Made by a program: the position numbers and the translations under genes. From contig JBGSBR010000018.1 of NCBI GenBank assembly GCA_041730495.1, positions 1 through 23,848 of the forward strand: DNA of 23,848 bases. The letters run 5' to 3'. Of the stretch, positions 7,050 through 15,005 are shown in pieces. Every line of letters begins with the position of its first letter. Position 1 is the first letter of the stretch. Under the pieces are notes generated by a model, which made no database searches, was not told the DNA's origin, and saw only the letters and a list, made by a program, of their open reading frames with translations. The DNA comes from JBGSBR01 sp041730495. GTDB taxonomy: Bacteria; Patescibacteriota; Microgenomatia; UBA1406; GWC2-37-13.

Positions 7050-7285
7050 TAAGTTGTTTTGAATAACTTTCTCATTAATAGCTTGATAAGGAAAAAAATA
7101 GCAAAAAGTAATATGAAAAAACCTATCCAATATCCGATAACGACTGGGGTTGAAGGCACACAAAAGCCTAATGGATTACACGGAGGTGTGAAGTATCTCA
7201 TAATAGGATTTAATATGTACCCAGAGAGATAGAAAGTAAGAACTAACGTAATGAAGAATATAATCAGGTCCCTGAGTATTTGCAT
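7049..7285 (-). CDS. Small two-helix membrane protein
   Basis: This is a 78-residue protein with two hydrophobic segments, about residues 7-27 and 47-69. They are separated by a short loop that carries two Cys (CNPLGFCVP) and is probably outside the membrane. The C-terminus is basic (KLLMRKLFK), which suggests it faces the cytoplasm. The family is not recognised. It is the first gene of the minus-strand group with the EEP hydrolase, and its stop codon overlaps the next start (TAATG), so translation is probably coupled. An extended -10 (TGATATAAT) lies 12 bases before the ATG. Confidence 0.6.
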   Translation of the reverse strand: MQILRDLIIFFITLVLTFYLSGYILNPIMRYFTPPCNPLGFCVPSTPVVIGYWIGFFILLFAIFFLIKLLMRKLFKTT

Positions 7286-7363
7286 ATTGATAATCTGATT
7301 ATATCAACTAAGCATGACAACAGTATCCTTTAGCTTGCTTATTTGATAGAATATGCCAACTCA

Positions 7364-7450
7364 GGAGAGATGCCGGAGTGGCCGATCGGGCACGCCTGGA
7401 AAGCGTGTATACTGGAAACGGTATCAGGGGTTCGAATCCCCTTCTCTCCG
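7364..7450 (+). tRNA. tRNA-Ser (anticodon GGA)
   Basis: The acceptor GGAGAGA pairs with TCTCTCC (7443-7449) and G7450 is the discriminator. The anticodon stem CACGC/GCGTG encloses loop CTGGAAA, giving anticodon GGA at 7398-7400 (reads UCC/UCU). A long variable arm marks a class II tRNA, and the T-arm GTTCGAATC is intact. No CCA is encoded: the next bases begin a GC-rich palindromic stretch. Confidence 0.95.
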
Positions 7451-7510
7451 CCTTCGCCTCGCTGAAGCTCGGCTACGGCGGACGAGGTCCGCTTGTTCGA
7501 GCGAAAGCGG
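7448..7510 (+). repeat. GC-rich palindromic island between tRNA-Ser and the GIY-YIG gene
   Basis: This short stretch is much richer in GC than its surroundings and folds into several hairpins: CCGCC (7448-7452) with GGCGG (7477-7481), CTTC/GAAG (7452-7467), GGAC/GTCC (7480-7490) and CCGCTT/AAGCGG (7489-7510). It begins within the tRNA 3' end and stops just before the nuclease gene. It looks like a REP-like or mobile palindromic element; copies elsewhere in the genome cannot be checked here. Confidence 0.45.
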
Positions 7511-7526
7511 GATTAAGCTAAATAAT

Positions 7527-7775
7527 ATGTACTTTGTATATATTTTAAAATGTAATGATAAAAAGACATATGTAGGTTGTTGTGAAAATTTAGAAGAGAG
7601 ACTTGAACGACATAATAAAGGATATGTTCCAGCTACAAAATCACGGATACCAGTACAAATAATTTATTATTCAGTTTTCATTGATAAGTACACAGCTTAT
7701 AATTTTGAAAAGTATTTAAAATCGGGTTCTGGTAGAGCTTTTACTAATAAGCATCTAATACCAAACAAAATTTAA
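7527..7775 (+). CDS. GIY-YIG family small nuclease (UPF0213/YhbQ-like)
   Basis: This is an 82-residue single-domain protein. MYFVYILKC followed by KKTYVGCC is the GIY-YIG core, with the first motif as VYI and the second as YVG. ERLERHNKGYVPAT supplies the conserved Arg helix. The metal-binding Glu lies in AYNFEKYLKSGSGR. These small nucleases are widespread, and their role (DNA repair, or a remnant of mobile elements) is not settled. The longer open frame upstream (from 7353) only translates the tRNA and palindromic island, so the ATG at 7527 is taken. It sits between two tRNA-Ser genes, 3 bases from the second, an arrangement that suggests insertion at a tRNA. Confidence 0.85.
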   Translation: MYFVYILKCNDKKTYVGCCENLEERLERHNKGYVPATKSRIPVQIIYYSVFIDKYTAYNFEKYLKSGSGRAFTNKHLIPNKI

Positions 7776-7778
7776 ACT

Positions 7779-7865
7779 GGAGGGGTCGCATAGTGGCCTA
7801 GTGCAGCGGTTTACTAAACCGCCGTGGAGTAAAATCCACCGCGAGTTCGAATCTCGCTCCCTCCG
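7779..7865 (+). tRNA. tRNA-Ser-like, class II, anticodon reads ACT (GCT expected)
   Basis: The acceptor GGAGGGG pairs with TCCCTCC (7858-7864, one G-U) and G7865 is the discriminator. The anticodon stem GCGGT/ACCGC encloses loop TTACTAA (7811-7817), which places ACT at 7813-7815. The long variable arm GTGGA/TCCAC marks a serine tRNA, and the T-arm GTTCGAATC is intact. Bacterial tRNA-Ser for AGY codons normally has anticodon GCT in an otherwise identical loop (TTGCTAA). Here the wobble base is A. This may be real or a single-base sequence error. No CCA is encoded. Confidence 0.9.
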
Positions 7866-7929
7866 CACTGCTTTTTTTGATAATCCTCCCCCACTCACGC
7901 TATAATGAATCATTAGCGTTTTTATCTCC

Positions 7930-9600
7930 ATGAATCAAAAAAGAAAAATAATTGCAGCCGTTATTCTCTTCATCCTCGGTGTCGGTCTGGTGGCGACTTC
8001 GTATCTGATCCAACAAGGAACTCTCACTGTAGGATCCAAAGCAAGTAGCAACGGGATTGCCATCGTCTTCAACTCCACCGAGCAGTTTGGTGAAGTGAAT
8101 CAATCTCTTGGTATCATCATCCCTGACGCGACCAATCAAGCCGTCGTCCAAGACGCGATCACAAGCTTCGGTGGCAAGCAGATGTATGTGAAAATCAATG
8201 CACCGAGTCAAGACATCATCAGACTACAAACATTTAATCAATTACTTCAGGCAGGCTTCAAACCATATCTCACACTCGCTGATTACTCTCAGATGGATGC
8301 TGTTTTGCAGCAACTCAGTCTAAGCTATACCAATGAGACTGTGATTGAGTTGGCAGATATTACCAAACTTGATGCTGCAGCTACACAAACGTTGCTTACT
8401 TCGTATCCTTTTGTAAAGTTTCATGCTGCACAGCTGGCAATCTGGCCACGAGATCGTGTGGTCGAGATCCTCGGTAAAGTCCAGCCGCCGACACTTGATG
8501 CCGTCAGTTTCACCATGGAGGTGCTTGATGGTGAAGATGTATTTGGTGATGTCTATCTTGCTTTCATGACGATATTCGATGCTGCCAAAGATGTGGCTGG
8601 CAACTCTGGGATCAATATCAATTATCCCGAAGGCTCCGCACTCTCGCTCTCAAATATCAATATCCCTGCTACCACCAGTCAGAATCAAGCCCGCATTTAC
8701 GGAGAAATCAGCTCCACCATCGTGGCATCGGTGCAAGCTCAAGCAGAAGACGAAGGTACAGCTCCGATCCGCTATGTCATCGCGGGTGATATCACCACCA
8801 TGACTCCACAACACAAAATCATTTTGCAGAAATATGCTGAGTTTATGAATGCGAAACCACAGATAGTCTGGCCATACGCGATACCACAAAACGGTGATCC
8901 ATGGTACAACCCATTTATCTCAGAGTCCAATACCAAGCCAATCATCGGTGTCATCGGATACAAAAATAATGGCTTTATGGGAATCATGTACAACGCCAGT
9001 GGCGATGTCGTGACAGGTGATCTGCCAGGAGATATCAGTTTTGCAGGTTATCAAGGATACTCAAATGTACGCGGTGTCGGGAATCCGATCACGGATGGTA
9101 GTATTACGTTCCAGCCATACGAAACTGTAGTTTTCTATTCGGCAGGATTTATCTCGGACTCACCAATCCCGACTGCTCCACAAGGGTCACCAACTATACA
9201 GCCAACCTCTAATCCAAATGCTACGCCGACTGTCGTACCAAGTGGTCAGCCGACCACCAATCCATCTGTTGGTCCGAGTCCAACAGGTGTCGCTATCCCG
9301 ACGACAACGGGTGCCCCATCATTGACCACAGCTCCGACTATCACGCCGACACGTATCCCCTCGCCCACTCCAACTGCAGTGCCTACGGCGACTGTGGTAC
9401 CGTCTTCAACTCCGACAGCTACACCGTTGCCTACTGCCACAAGTGTACCGACACCTACATTCACACCCACGCTGACGCAGATCCCAGCTACAGCGACACC
9501 ACCGACTGTACTTACGGTCAATGATCAGCCACCTGGTCTGACACCATGGGTCTTTATCTTGATTCCGTTTGGATTTATCTTGCTTGGACTGGTGCTGTAA
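7930..9600 (+). CDS. Surface-anchored protein with Pro/Thr-rich stalk
   Basis: This 556-residue protein has an N-terminal membrane segment (about 7-28, IIAAVILFILGVGLVATSYL) and a globular domain of about 370 residues. A Pro/Thr/Ser-rich stalk follows (about 413-530, repeated PTAT, PTPT, TPT), and a C-terminal hydrophobic helix ends the protein (TPWVFILIPFGFILLGLVL). It should be displayed outside the cell and held at both ends. The globular part has alternating strand and helix character and aromatic patches (IVWPYAIPQNGDPWYNP), which could be a barrel of the glycoside-hydrolase sort, but no catalytic motif was recognised. Pro/Thr stalks are common in cell-wall proteins of Microgenomates-like bacteria. 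Its direct neighbour encodes another surface enzyme (NAGPA domain). The best -10, TATAAT, is at 7902-7907. Confidence 0.75.
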   Translation: MNQKRKIIAAVILFILGVGLVATSYLIQQGTLTVGSKASSNGIAIVFNSTEQFGEVNQSLGIIIPDATNQAVVQDAITSFGGKQMYVKINAPSQDIIRLQTFNQLLQAGFKPYLTLADYSQMDAVLQQLSLSYTNETVIELADITKLDAAATQTLLTSYPFVKFHAAQLAIWPRDRVVEILGKVQPPTLDAVSFTMEVLDGEDVFGDVYLAFMTIFDAAKDVAGNSGININYPEGSALSLSNINIPATTSQNQARIYGEISSTIVASVQAQAEDEGTAPIRYVIAGDITTMTPQHKIILQKYAEFMNAKPQIVWPYAIPQNGDPWYNPFISESNTKPIIGVIGYKNNGFMGIMYNASGDVVTGDLPGDISFAGYQGYSNVRGVGNPITDGSITFQPYETVVFYSAGFISDSPIPTAPQGSPTIQPTSNPNATPTVVPSGQPTTNPSVGPSPTGVAIPTTTGAPSLTTAPTITPTRIPSPTPTAVPTATVVPSSTPTATPLPTATSVPTPTFTPTLTQIPATATPPTVLTVNDQPPGLTPWVFILIPFGFILLGLVL

Positions 9601-9675
9601 AAGCCGCCGCTTTCTTACCTAATTCTTACATGAATTGCAGTATTGCTCTTTTAAATTTTTTGCTACACTGATTTT

Positions 9676-10878
9676 GTGAAGCGAAATAATCTCAAAACAT
9701 TTACGAAGTTTGAAAATCCCCTTCTTATTTTCACGAGTATTATTTTAATCGCAGTTATCGGATCACTTAGTTATTACTACTACACTGATATCCGTTCTGC
9801 TGAGAACACCGGTACACAGTTATCACAAGAGCTGAAAGAAGCTCGTGAAGAATCTGCCAAACATAAAACAGAGCTTGAAGAGCTGAAAAATGTCGATCAG
9901 GTCGTGCGCAATGATGATCTGGAGAAGCGTATCGGACAGATCGAGAAAACCTATCAATCAGCTGTCGAGCGATATGAAGAGCTCTTGGATCTGAAAACTA
10001 AAACTAACAAAACTACCGCACTTGACGAGTTGTACTCCAAAGCAGTAGCGCAGCTGGCGGAGCGTAACTATTCATCTGCCTCGGCTACACTCGCTACTTT
10101 GCAATCCGAGATCCGTAAAGCTGACGCGGCACTTGCCACAGCATTCACGATCCCAGCCAATGTCGCAGAAAGTAATACACCACCTGCTGCTGGCTCAAGT
10201 CGTCAGTCAGTGACGAGTGAGATCGGTACCTATCTTGTTGATATCATCTCTGCTGATCTAGGCTCGACTCGTGTGATCGTCGACACCGCTTCAGATGGTG
10301 ATTGTCGTAATGATTGTCCAGTCAAATCCCTTGGTGAGTACGCTGCCCGCAGCGGAGCATTTGCCGGGATTAATGGTCCGTATTTTTGCCCAGCAGATTA
10401 TCCAAGCTGTGCTGACAAAAAGAACTCCTTCGATACTCTGCTCATGAATAAAAATAAAACCTATTTCAACTCTGATAACAATGTCTATAGCACAGTCCCC
10501 GCACTTATTTTCTCAGCCGGATCTGGACGACTGGTCGGCCAATCACTTGAGTGGGGTCGTGATACTGGACCGGACAGTGTGATCGCCAGCCAACCGATGA
10601 CCATGTCTGGTGGCAATGTCACCTTCACGGGCGGTGGCGATCCGAAACAAGGCAGTAAAGGTCCACGAAGCTTCATCGGCTACACTGGTAGCAAAGTCTA
10701 TATCGGCGTCGTCCATAATGCGACCGTCGCAGAAGCAGCATATGTGCTGAAAGCACTTGGTGTCCAAAACGCACTTAATCTTGATAGCGGCGGATCGACA
10801 GCTCTCTGGAGTAATGGTCGCTATCTCGCAGGTCCAGGTCGTAATACTCCGTTTGGTATCCTCTTCGTCAACCGTTAA
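9676..10878 (+). CDS. Membrane-anchored NAGPA-domain (phosphodiester glycosidase-like) protein
   Basis: This 400-residue protein has a membrane anchor at about 15-36, a coiled coil rich in Glu/Lys at about 45-110, a linker, and a C-terminal NAGPA (DUF2233-type) domain from about 180 to the end. Domain marks are GAFAGINGPYF, then GPRSFIGYTGSK, LNLDSGGSTALW and the closing NTPFGILFVN. The family includes the enzyme that uncovers mannose-6-phosphate in animals and bacterial enzymes acting on glycan phosphodiesters; the substrate here is unknown. Four Cys near the first motif (DCRNDC, FCPADYPSC) suggest extracellular disulfides. The start is GTG at 9676, because a TACACT -10 box ends exactly 6 bases before it and no upstream ATG fits. 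The gene follows the stalk protein by 75 bases. Confidence 0.85.
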   Translation: MKRNNLKTFTKFENPLLIFTSIILIAVIGSLSYYYYTDIRSAENTGTQLSQELKEAREESAKHKTELEELKNVDQVVRNDDLEKRIGQIEKTYQSAVERYEELLDLKTKTNKTTALDELYSKAVAQLAERNYSSASATLATLQSEIRKADAALATAFTIPANVAESNTPPAAGSSRQSVTSEIGTYLVDIISADLGSTRVIVDTASDGDCRNDCPVKSLGEYAARSGAFAGINGPYFCPADYPSCADKKNSFDTLLMNKNKTYFNSDNNVYSTVPALIFSAGSGRLVGQSLEWGRDTGPDSVIASQPMTMSGGNVTFTGGGDPKQGSKGPRSFIGYTGSKVYIGVVHNATVAEAAYVLKALGVQNALNLDSGGSTALWSNGRYLAGPGRNTPFGILFVNR

Positions 10879-10918
10879 ACTCTTACAAAAATATTACATT
10901 TTCAGCGTTGTAATGGGA

Positions 10919-10924
10919 TATAAT
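10919..10924 (+). promoter_or_regulatory. -10 box in front of the rhomboid gene
   Basis: A perfect TATAAT ends 5 bases before the ATG at 10930. It overlaps an alternative upstream TTG (10924), which argues against that longer start. No good -35 is seen. Confidence 0.45.
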
Positions 10925-10929
10925 TGTGT

Positions 10930-11598
10930 ATGTTCCCACTCTATGATTCATCACCGCGGACCCGCTTCCCAATTATCAACTATCTGATAATCGCTCTAAA
11001 TATTTATGTCTTTTATTTACAGCTAACAGCTTCAAGTTTTGAACGTTTCACGACTCAGTACGCGTTCATCCCAGGAGAGTTCACGTTTTACAATCCTGAA
11101 TCATATCTGTATATCCTCTCCTCTATCTTCTTGCACGGCGGGTTGTTTCATATAGCTTCGAACTTATGGTTTTTGCATATCTTCGGTGACAATGTCGAAG
11201 ACCGGCTCGGACACCTGCAATACTTACTTTTCTATCTCGGTGGCGGTATTGTGGCCACTCTGGCACAGTATGCGGTAGATCCCGGAAATATGATCCCTGT
11301 AGTCGGTGCATCGGGTGCGATCTCTGCAGTGTCTGGTGCATATTTTGTGTTATTTCGCCATTCGAAAATTAAGTCTCTTGTGGTACTCGGGATCTTTCTC
11401 ACCACGGCCAACTTACCAGTGTGGTTCTTCCTTGGGTATTGGTTTGTACTTCAGCTAGTGAGTGGCGTCGGGAGTTTCGATGTCATGAGCTCAACTGAGG
11501 GAGGCGTAGCCTTCTTCGCACATATCGGAGGGTTTGTGTTTGGCTGGCTAGCAGCTCATCTTCTACCTCAAAATAAGCCTGCAAATGATATAATCTAA
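10930..11598 (+). CDS. Rhomboid family intramembrane serine protease
   Basis: This 222-residue polytopic membrane protein has the six-helix rhomboid core. The signature motifs are HGGLFHIASNLWFL (second core helix, with the oxyanion His and Asn at about 74 and 78), GASGAISAVSG with catalytic Ser at about 128, and AHIGGFVFGW with catalytic His at about 198. It cleaves membrane-protein substrates within the bilayer; the target is unknown. The start is set at the ATG at 10930 because TATAAT ends 5 bases before it. The last codons contain the TATAAT of the tRNA-Leu promoter. It is one of a run of surface genes with the NAGPA and stalk proteins. Confidence 0.9.
   Translation: MFPLYDSSPRTRFPIINYLIIALNIYVFYLQLTASSFERFTTQYAFIPGEFTFYNPESYLYILSSIFLHGGLFHIASNLWFLHIFGDNVEDRLGHLQYLLFYLGGGIVATLAQYAVDPGNMIPVVGASGAISAVSGAYFVLFRHSKIKSLVVLGIFLTTANLPVWFFLGYWFVLQLVSGVGSFDVMSSTEGGVAFFAHIGGFVFGWLAAHLLPQNKPANDII
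11589..11594 (+). promoter_or_regulatory. Extended -10 promoter element for tRNA-Leu
   Basis: TGATATAAT (TATAAT at 11589-11594) lies 15 bases before the tRNA 5' end and inside the last codons of the rhomboid gene, so the tRNA can be transcribed on its own. Confidence 0.5.
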
Positions 11599-11609
11599 GC
11601 ATCCCAGCA

Positions 11610-11691
11610 GCCGGGATGGCGGAATTGGCAGACGCGCACGGCTTAGGACCGTGTGAGGCAACTCGTGGAGGTTCAAGTCCTCTTCCCGGCA
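11610..11691 (+). tRNA. tRNA-Leu (anticodon TAG)
   Basis: The acceptor GCCGGGA pairs with TCCCGGC (11684-11690) and A11691 is the discriminator. The anticodon stem CACGG/CCGTG encloses loop CTTAGGA, giving anticodon TAG at 11644-11646 (reads CUA and other CUN codons). The variable arm TGAGGCAACTCG has a stem, as in class II leucine tRNAs. No CCA is encoded. Confidence 0.95.
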
Positions 11692-12460
11692 CTAGATTTC
11701 AAGACTCAAGATTTCTATTTTTAAGCTTATATAATTATTAAAAATAAAATCATTAAGGTAGATTGAGGCTTTCACAATAATAACTATAGTTGTTGATTAA
11801 GTCCTTTAATAATTAAGTTTAAAAAATAATCATAACTTATAGTTGTGAGCCAAGGCGAAGGTGTTGACAGTGATTCCAAGCTGTTATAGAACTCACGGTC
11901 GCAAGGCTATTTAATCAAAAAAGAACTCCCACTTCCTCATTTTAGATTGTTGTAGCAGTCTCCGTCACAAAATCAAGGTAATTGGCACTCTTCACCATAT
12001 TCTGCTAAGTTTGAATAGTAACTTTTATAGGTTAAATCAAGTTTTTGAACCTCTTAGCACTTCTGTCTTCACTAGCTATACATGCTCGCATGGTCGATCT
12101 AGGTCTTTGGAAAGTATTATGAGCTAATCGTTGCAGGTAGGTTGATGCCTTCATGAAGACATCACATATCATGTATGTATAACTAGTTACTATTATAAAC
12201 TAAATTTAGTTATAGCTTGTCTCTACAACCTCTTTGCTTTAATTTTTTACAGTCATTTTAATGTGTACAAGCACAACAAAGTCTCAGTTTTTGCTGTTAT
12301 TTTGATGATGTTATGAGTATGTAGTGTTTACAGTCTGGTCGATGCCCTACTGCTGGCTGTTTGGGTACTCGGTTAGTTTTACAAGAGGTTTAGATTCTTA
12401 ACTGTCTCTGTTTTAGTACCTCTTTACAACTCGTAAGACGTCGTTTAATATAGATTGTAT
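11692..12460 (+). other. Gene-less AT-rich stretch with palindromes
   Basis: No convincing frame is seen on either strand over about 770 bases. Visible structure includes a perfect 14-base palindrome AACTAAATTTAGTT (12198-12211) inside an 8-base inverted repeat TATAACTA/TAGTTATA (12178-12185, 12207-12214), and a palindrome CTTCATGAAG near 12150. Near 12095 there is a CATGC/GCATG hairpin, and just before xer there is AAGAGGT paired with ACCTCTT. I looked for tmRNA, RNase P RNA, SRP RNA and 6S RNA marks and found none. It may hold an unknown small RNA, a regulatory region or a decayed segment. Confidence 0.4.
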
Positions 12461-13426
12461 ATGGACCTGAAATTAGCTGTCGATCGATTTTTAGAGTATT
12501 GTGAATTGGACCGCAATCTGTCACCCCGTACGATCCGTATGTACTCCTACTACATCGGCTTCTTCCGCGACTGGGTGCTTGAGCAAACAGGTAAAGAGAA
12601 ATATGATGTCAAAGATATAAACGAAGAGCTCATCCGTAAGTTTCGTATCTACCTAGCCAACACATATAAGAACGAATTTAAAGGTGCGCTGAAGCGTCAG
12701 TCTCAAAACTATTTCTTGGTTGCGCTGCGCAGTTTCTTGCGTTATCTCCTGAGGCAGAAAATAAATGTCATCTCACCTGAGATGATCGAGCTTGGTAAAC
12801 GTCAAGATCGTACGATTAAGTTTCTATCTCCTGAAGAGCTACAAAACTTATTTGATGCCGTGATCCCCAATGACATCATGGGTATGCGAGATAAAGCAAT
12901 CCTTGAGGTCCTCTTCTCCACTGGTCTGCGTGTGTCTGAGATGGCGGCACTCAGTCGAGATCAAGTGAATCTAAATACAGGTGAGTTTGGTATCGTCGGC
13001 AAGGGAGGTCGTGCTCGAGTGGTTTTCCTTTCCCGTAAAGCCACTGAAGCACTGCGTGAATATCTAAACGCACGCACTGATCCGTATAAGCCATTGTTTC
13101 TCCGTTACTCGGGTCCCAAAGAAGAGGTCGATCTCAGTGAAGAAAAGCAACGCTTATCAGTGCGCTCGATCCAACGCATGATTGATAAGTATCGTAAAAA
13201 AGCCAATATCTTATTTCCCATTGGACCCCACGTCTTGCGTCACTCATATGCTACGGATCTACTCAGCCATGGTGCGGATATTCGTTCTGTCCAAGAGATG
13301 CTGGGTCACAAGAATATTGCGACAACTCAGATCTACACCCACGTCACCAATGTCAGACTGAAAGAGATTCACGATAAGTTTCATTCGGGTAACCAAGCTG
13401 AAGAAGAGCAAAAAACAAGCGAGTGA
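12461..13426 (+). CDS. xerC: Tyrosine recombinase of the XerC/XerD type
   Basis: This 321-residue site-specific recombinase probably resolves chromosome dimers at dif and may act alone, as in bacteria with one Xer protein. The N-terminal SAM-like DNA-binding domain spans about 1-95. The catalytic domain has Arg157 (TGLRVSE), Lys181 (GKGGRARVV), His257 and Arg260 (HVLRHSYATDLL), His283 (LGHKNI) and the nucleophile Tyr292 (IYTHV), so all six residues are present. The ATG at 12461 is preferred over an upstream TTG (12455) because TATAGA ends exactly 6 bases before it. No attachment site or integrase-type neighbours are seen, which favours a housekeeping Xer over a phage integrase; whether it is C or D cannot be decided. 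It overlaps or nearly touches the DUF2079 gene. Confidence 0.85.
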   Translation: MDLKLAVDRFLEYCELDRNLSPRTIRMYSYYIGFFRDWVLEQTGKEKYDVKDINEELIRKFRIYLANTYKNEFKGALKRQSQNYFLVALRSFLRYLLRQKINVISPEMIELGKRQDRTIKFLSPEELQNLFDAVIPNDIMGMRDKAILEVLFSTGLRVSEMAALSRDQVNLNTGEFGIVGKGGRARVVFLSRKATEALREYLNARTDPYKPLFLRYSGPKEEVDLSEEKQRLSVRSIQRMIDKYRKKANILFPIGPHVLRHSYATDLLSHGADIRSVQEMLGHKNIATTQIYTHVTNVRLKEIHDKFHSGNQAEEEQKTSE

Positions 13427-13440
13427 AGTATAATATGAAG

Positions 13441-14988
13441 ATGCTATCCAGACAGCTAAATCAAGCTCCCCGGCTCTTACTCTGTATTGCAATTGCTGCA
13501 TACGCTTTTTATTTCTCGTTATTCACCATCTCACGCTATCAACGTTTCTATGCACACTACTTCGATCTGGGGATCATGCATCAAACAGTCTATAATACCT
13601 ATAAAGGTCTGGAAACTGGTGATCTTTCGCGTGTGCTTGAGCTGACCAATCCACACGATGGTGATGAGCAAGTGAAACGGATGCTGGTTCACAACGATAT
13701 TCTGTTAGCTTTTCTCGCACCGTTTTACTTCATCTATCCAGGTCCTGAGACACTACTTGTAATCCAAAGCGTGGCACTGGCACTTGGAGCATATGCTGTG
13801 TATCAGATCTCAGTAATCGTACTTGCAAAAGTGCGCTTCCATAACTGGGTGGCACTTTTGTTTGCTTTAGCTTATCTTCTTTACCCGCCAATGCACCGCA
13901 CTAATAATTATGAGTTTCATGCAGTCGCCCTCGCTACACCATTGTTGTTATATACCTATTACTTTTGGTTACAAGGCAAGCATCGAGCGATGCTGATCTG
14001 TGCAGCACTCGCACTCATCAGTAAAGAACAAACTGGTCTGACTGTCGCGAGCTTCGCCGCCTATGGCATGATCACACAATATGGTAAAGAGTTGCAGCAG
14101 ATAGTAACCGCTAAGAAATCTTTGTTTATAAAAGGAACTACAAAATTGGTAAACAAATTGTTTCGTGATAAGAAAACACAGACGATGCGTCGACTCGGGA
14201 CCATCAGTTTCTTGTGGGTTGTCGTTTCGATGGTTTTGATAATCCCTTACTTCCGTGGCGAAAGTCATTTCGGATCTTATTTTTATTCGCATCTCGTTTA
14301 CAATCCGTTTAGCTTTTTCACCTATATCTTCAGAGAAAAAACCTTTGTATATCTGACTCAGTTATTTTCGCCATACGGATTACTACCACTCTTCTCTCCT
14401 TTTCATTTGATGATTGTCGGACTCGAGTTTTTGCTTAATATCCTTTCCAACAATGACAATATGCGCAATATGTATTTCCATTACACGGCAGTGTTGCATC
14501 CGTTTATCGCAGTTGCCGCAATCTATGGATTTCGAAATATCTTATTATTGTCACAGAAGTTCATTAAAGTTCAAGCTATTCAAAGATTTATTGCATTAGC
14601 TGTGCTGACTTTCTTTATTTGTTCTGTCGGCTACAATGTCTATATACAAAGTCCGCTTCCTTATGCGAAGCAGCAAGATCTGTATCCGTGGCGAGAGCTA
14701 CCAGCAAATTATAGTGATATCATGCAATGGCAACGGATCCTGGCCGATGATCAGATCAAGGTAGCTACCACTGGACACTTTGCACCACATTTCACATCAA
14801 GACAGTATTATTACGAAATTACCAAGTACACGAATGCGGAGTATGTCATCGTCAATCCTTGGGAGACACAACATGGATATCTCAGTTATAAAGCGCGTCC
14901 TGCATACAGAGCGCTCATAAAAGATCCAAATTACATTAAAATATACGATAGGAACGAAGTTGAAGTCTATAAACGAGTTAAGAATTAA
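13441..14988 (+). CDS. DUF2079 multi-pass membrane protein
   Basis: This is a membrane protein of about 515 residues with some 10-12 hydrophobic segments. The N-terminal pattern (YAHYFDLGIMHQ, then HNDILLAFLAPFYFIYPG, YEFHAVALATPLLLY and LISKEQTGLTVA) matches the DUF2079 family, which is thought to resemble GT-C glycosyltransferases. That link, and any lipid-linked sugar substrate, is an inference. The GT2 gene follows by 17 bases and could supply a polyprenyl-phosphate sugar donor. Starts are possible at GTG 13423 (overlapping the xer stop as GTGA), ATG 13435 and ATG 13441. I chose 13441 because a perfect TATAAT (13429-13434) ends exactly 6 bases before it, but coupled translation from 13423 is also plausible. 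Confidence 0.8.
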   Translation: MLSRQLNQAPRLLLCIAIAAYAFYFSLFTISRYQRFYAHYFDLGIMHQTVYNTYKGLETGDLSRVLELTNPHDGDEQVKRMLVHNDILLAFLAPFYFIYPGPETLLVIQSVALALGAYAVYQISVIVLAKVRFHNWVALLFALAYLLYPPMHRTNNYEFHAVALATPLLLYTYYFWLQGKHRAMLICAALALISKEQTGLTVASFAAYGMITQYGKELQQIVTAKKSLFIKGTTKLVNKLFRDKKTQTMRRLGTISFLWVVVSMVLIIPYFRGESHFGSYFYSHLVYNPFSFFTYIFREKTFVYLTQLFSPYGLLPLFSPFHLMIVGLEFLLNILSNNDNMRNMYFHYTAVLHPFIAVAAIYGFRNILLLSQKFIKVQAIQRFIALAVLTFFICSVGYNVYIQSPLPYAKQQDLYPWRELPANYSDIMQWQRILADDQIKVATTGHFAPHFTSRQYYYEITKYTNAEYVIVNPWETQHGYLSYKARPAYRALIKDPNYIKIYDRNEVEVYKRVKN

Positions 14989-15005
14989 TTATTATAACCA
15001 TCAGT

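Noticed and set aside
7050..7163. Upstream extension of the EEP hydrolase frame
   Set aside because: It overlaps the small membrane protein in another frame; the ATG at 7049 forms a TAATG junction and starts the conserved domain.
7353..7526. Upstream extension of the GIY-YIG frame
   Set aside because: It translates the tRNA-Ser and the palindromic island, so it is not a protein sequence.
9246..9521. Minus-strand 91-codon frame rich in Val/Gly
   Set aside because: It is the antisense of the Pro/Thr-rich stalk of the surface protein; its low-complexity composition is explained by that.
11692..12460. tmRNA, RNase P RNA, SRP RNA or 6S RNA
   Set aside because: None of the conserved cores (tRNA-like ends, P4 sequence, GGAAGG-type SRP loop) was found on either strand.
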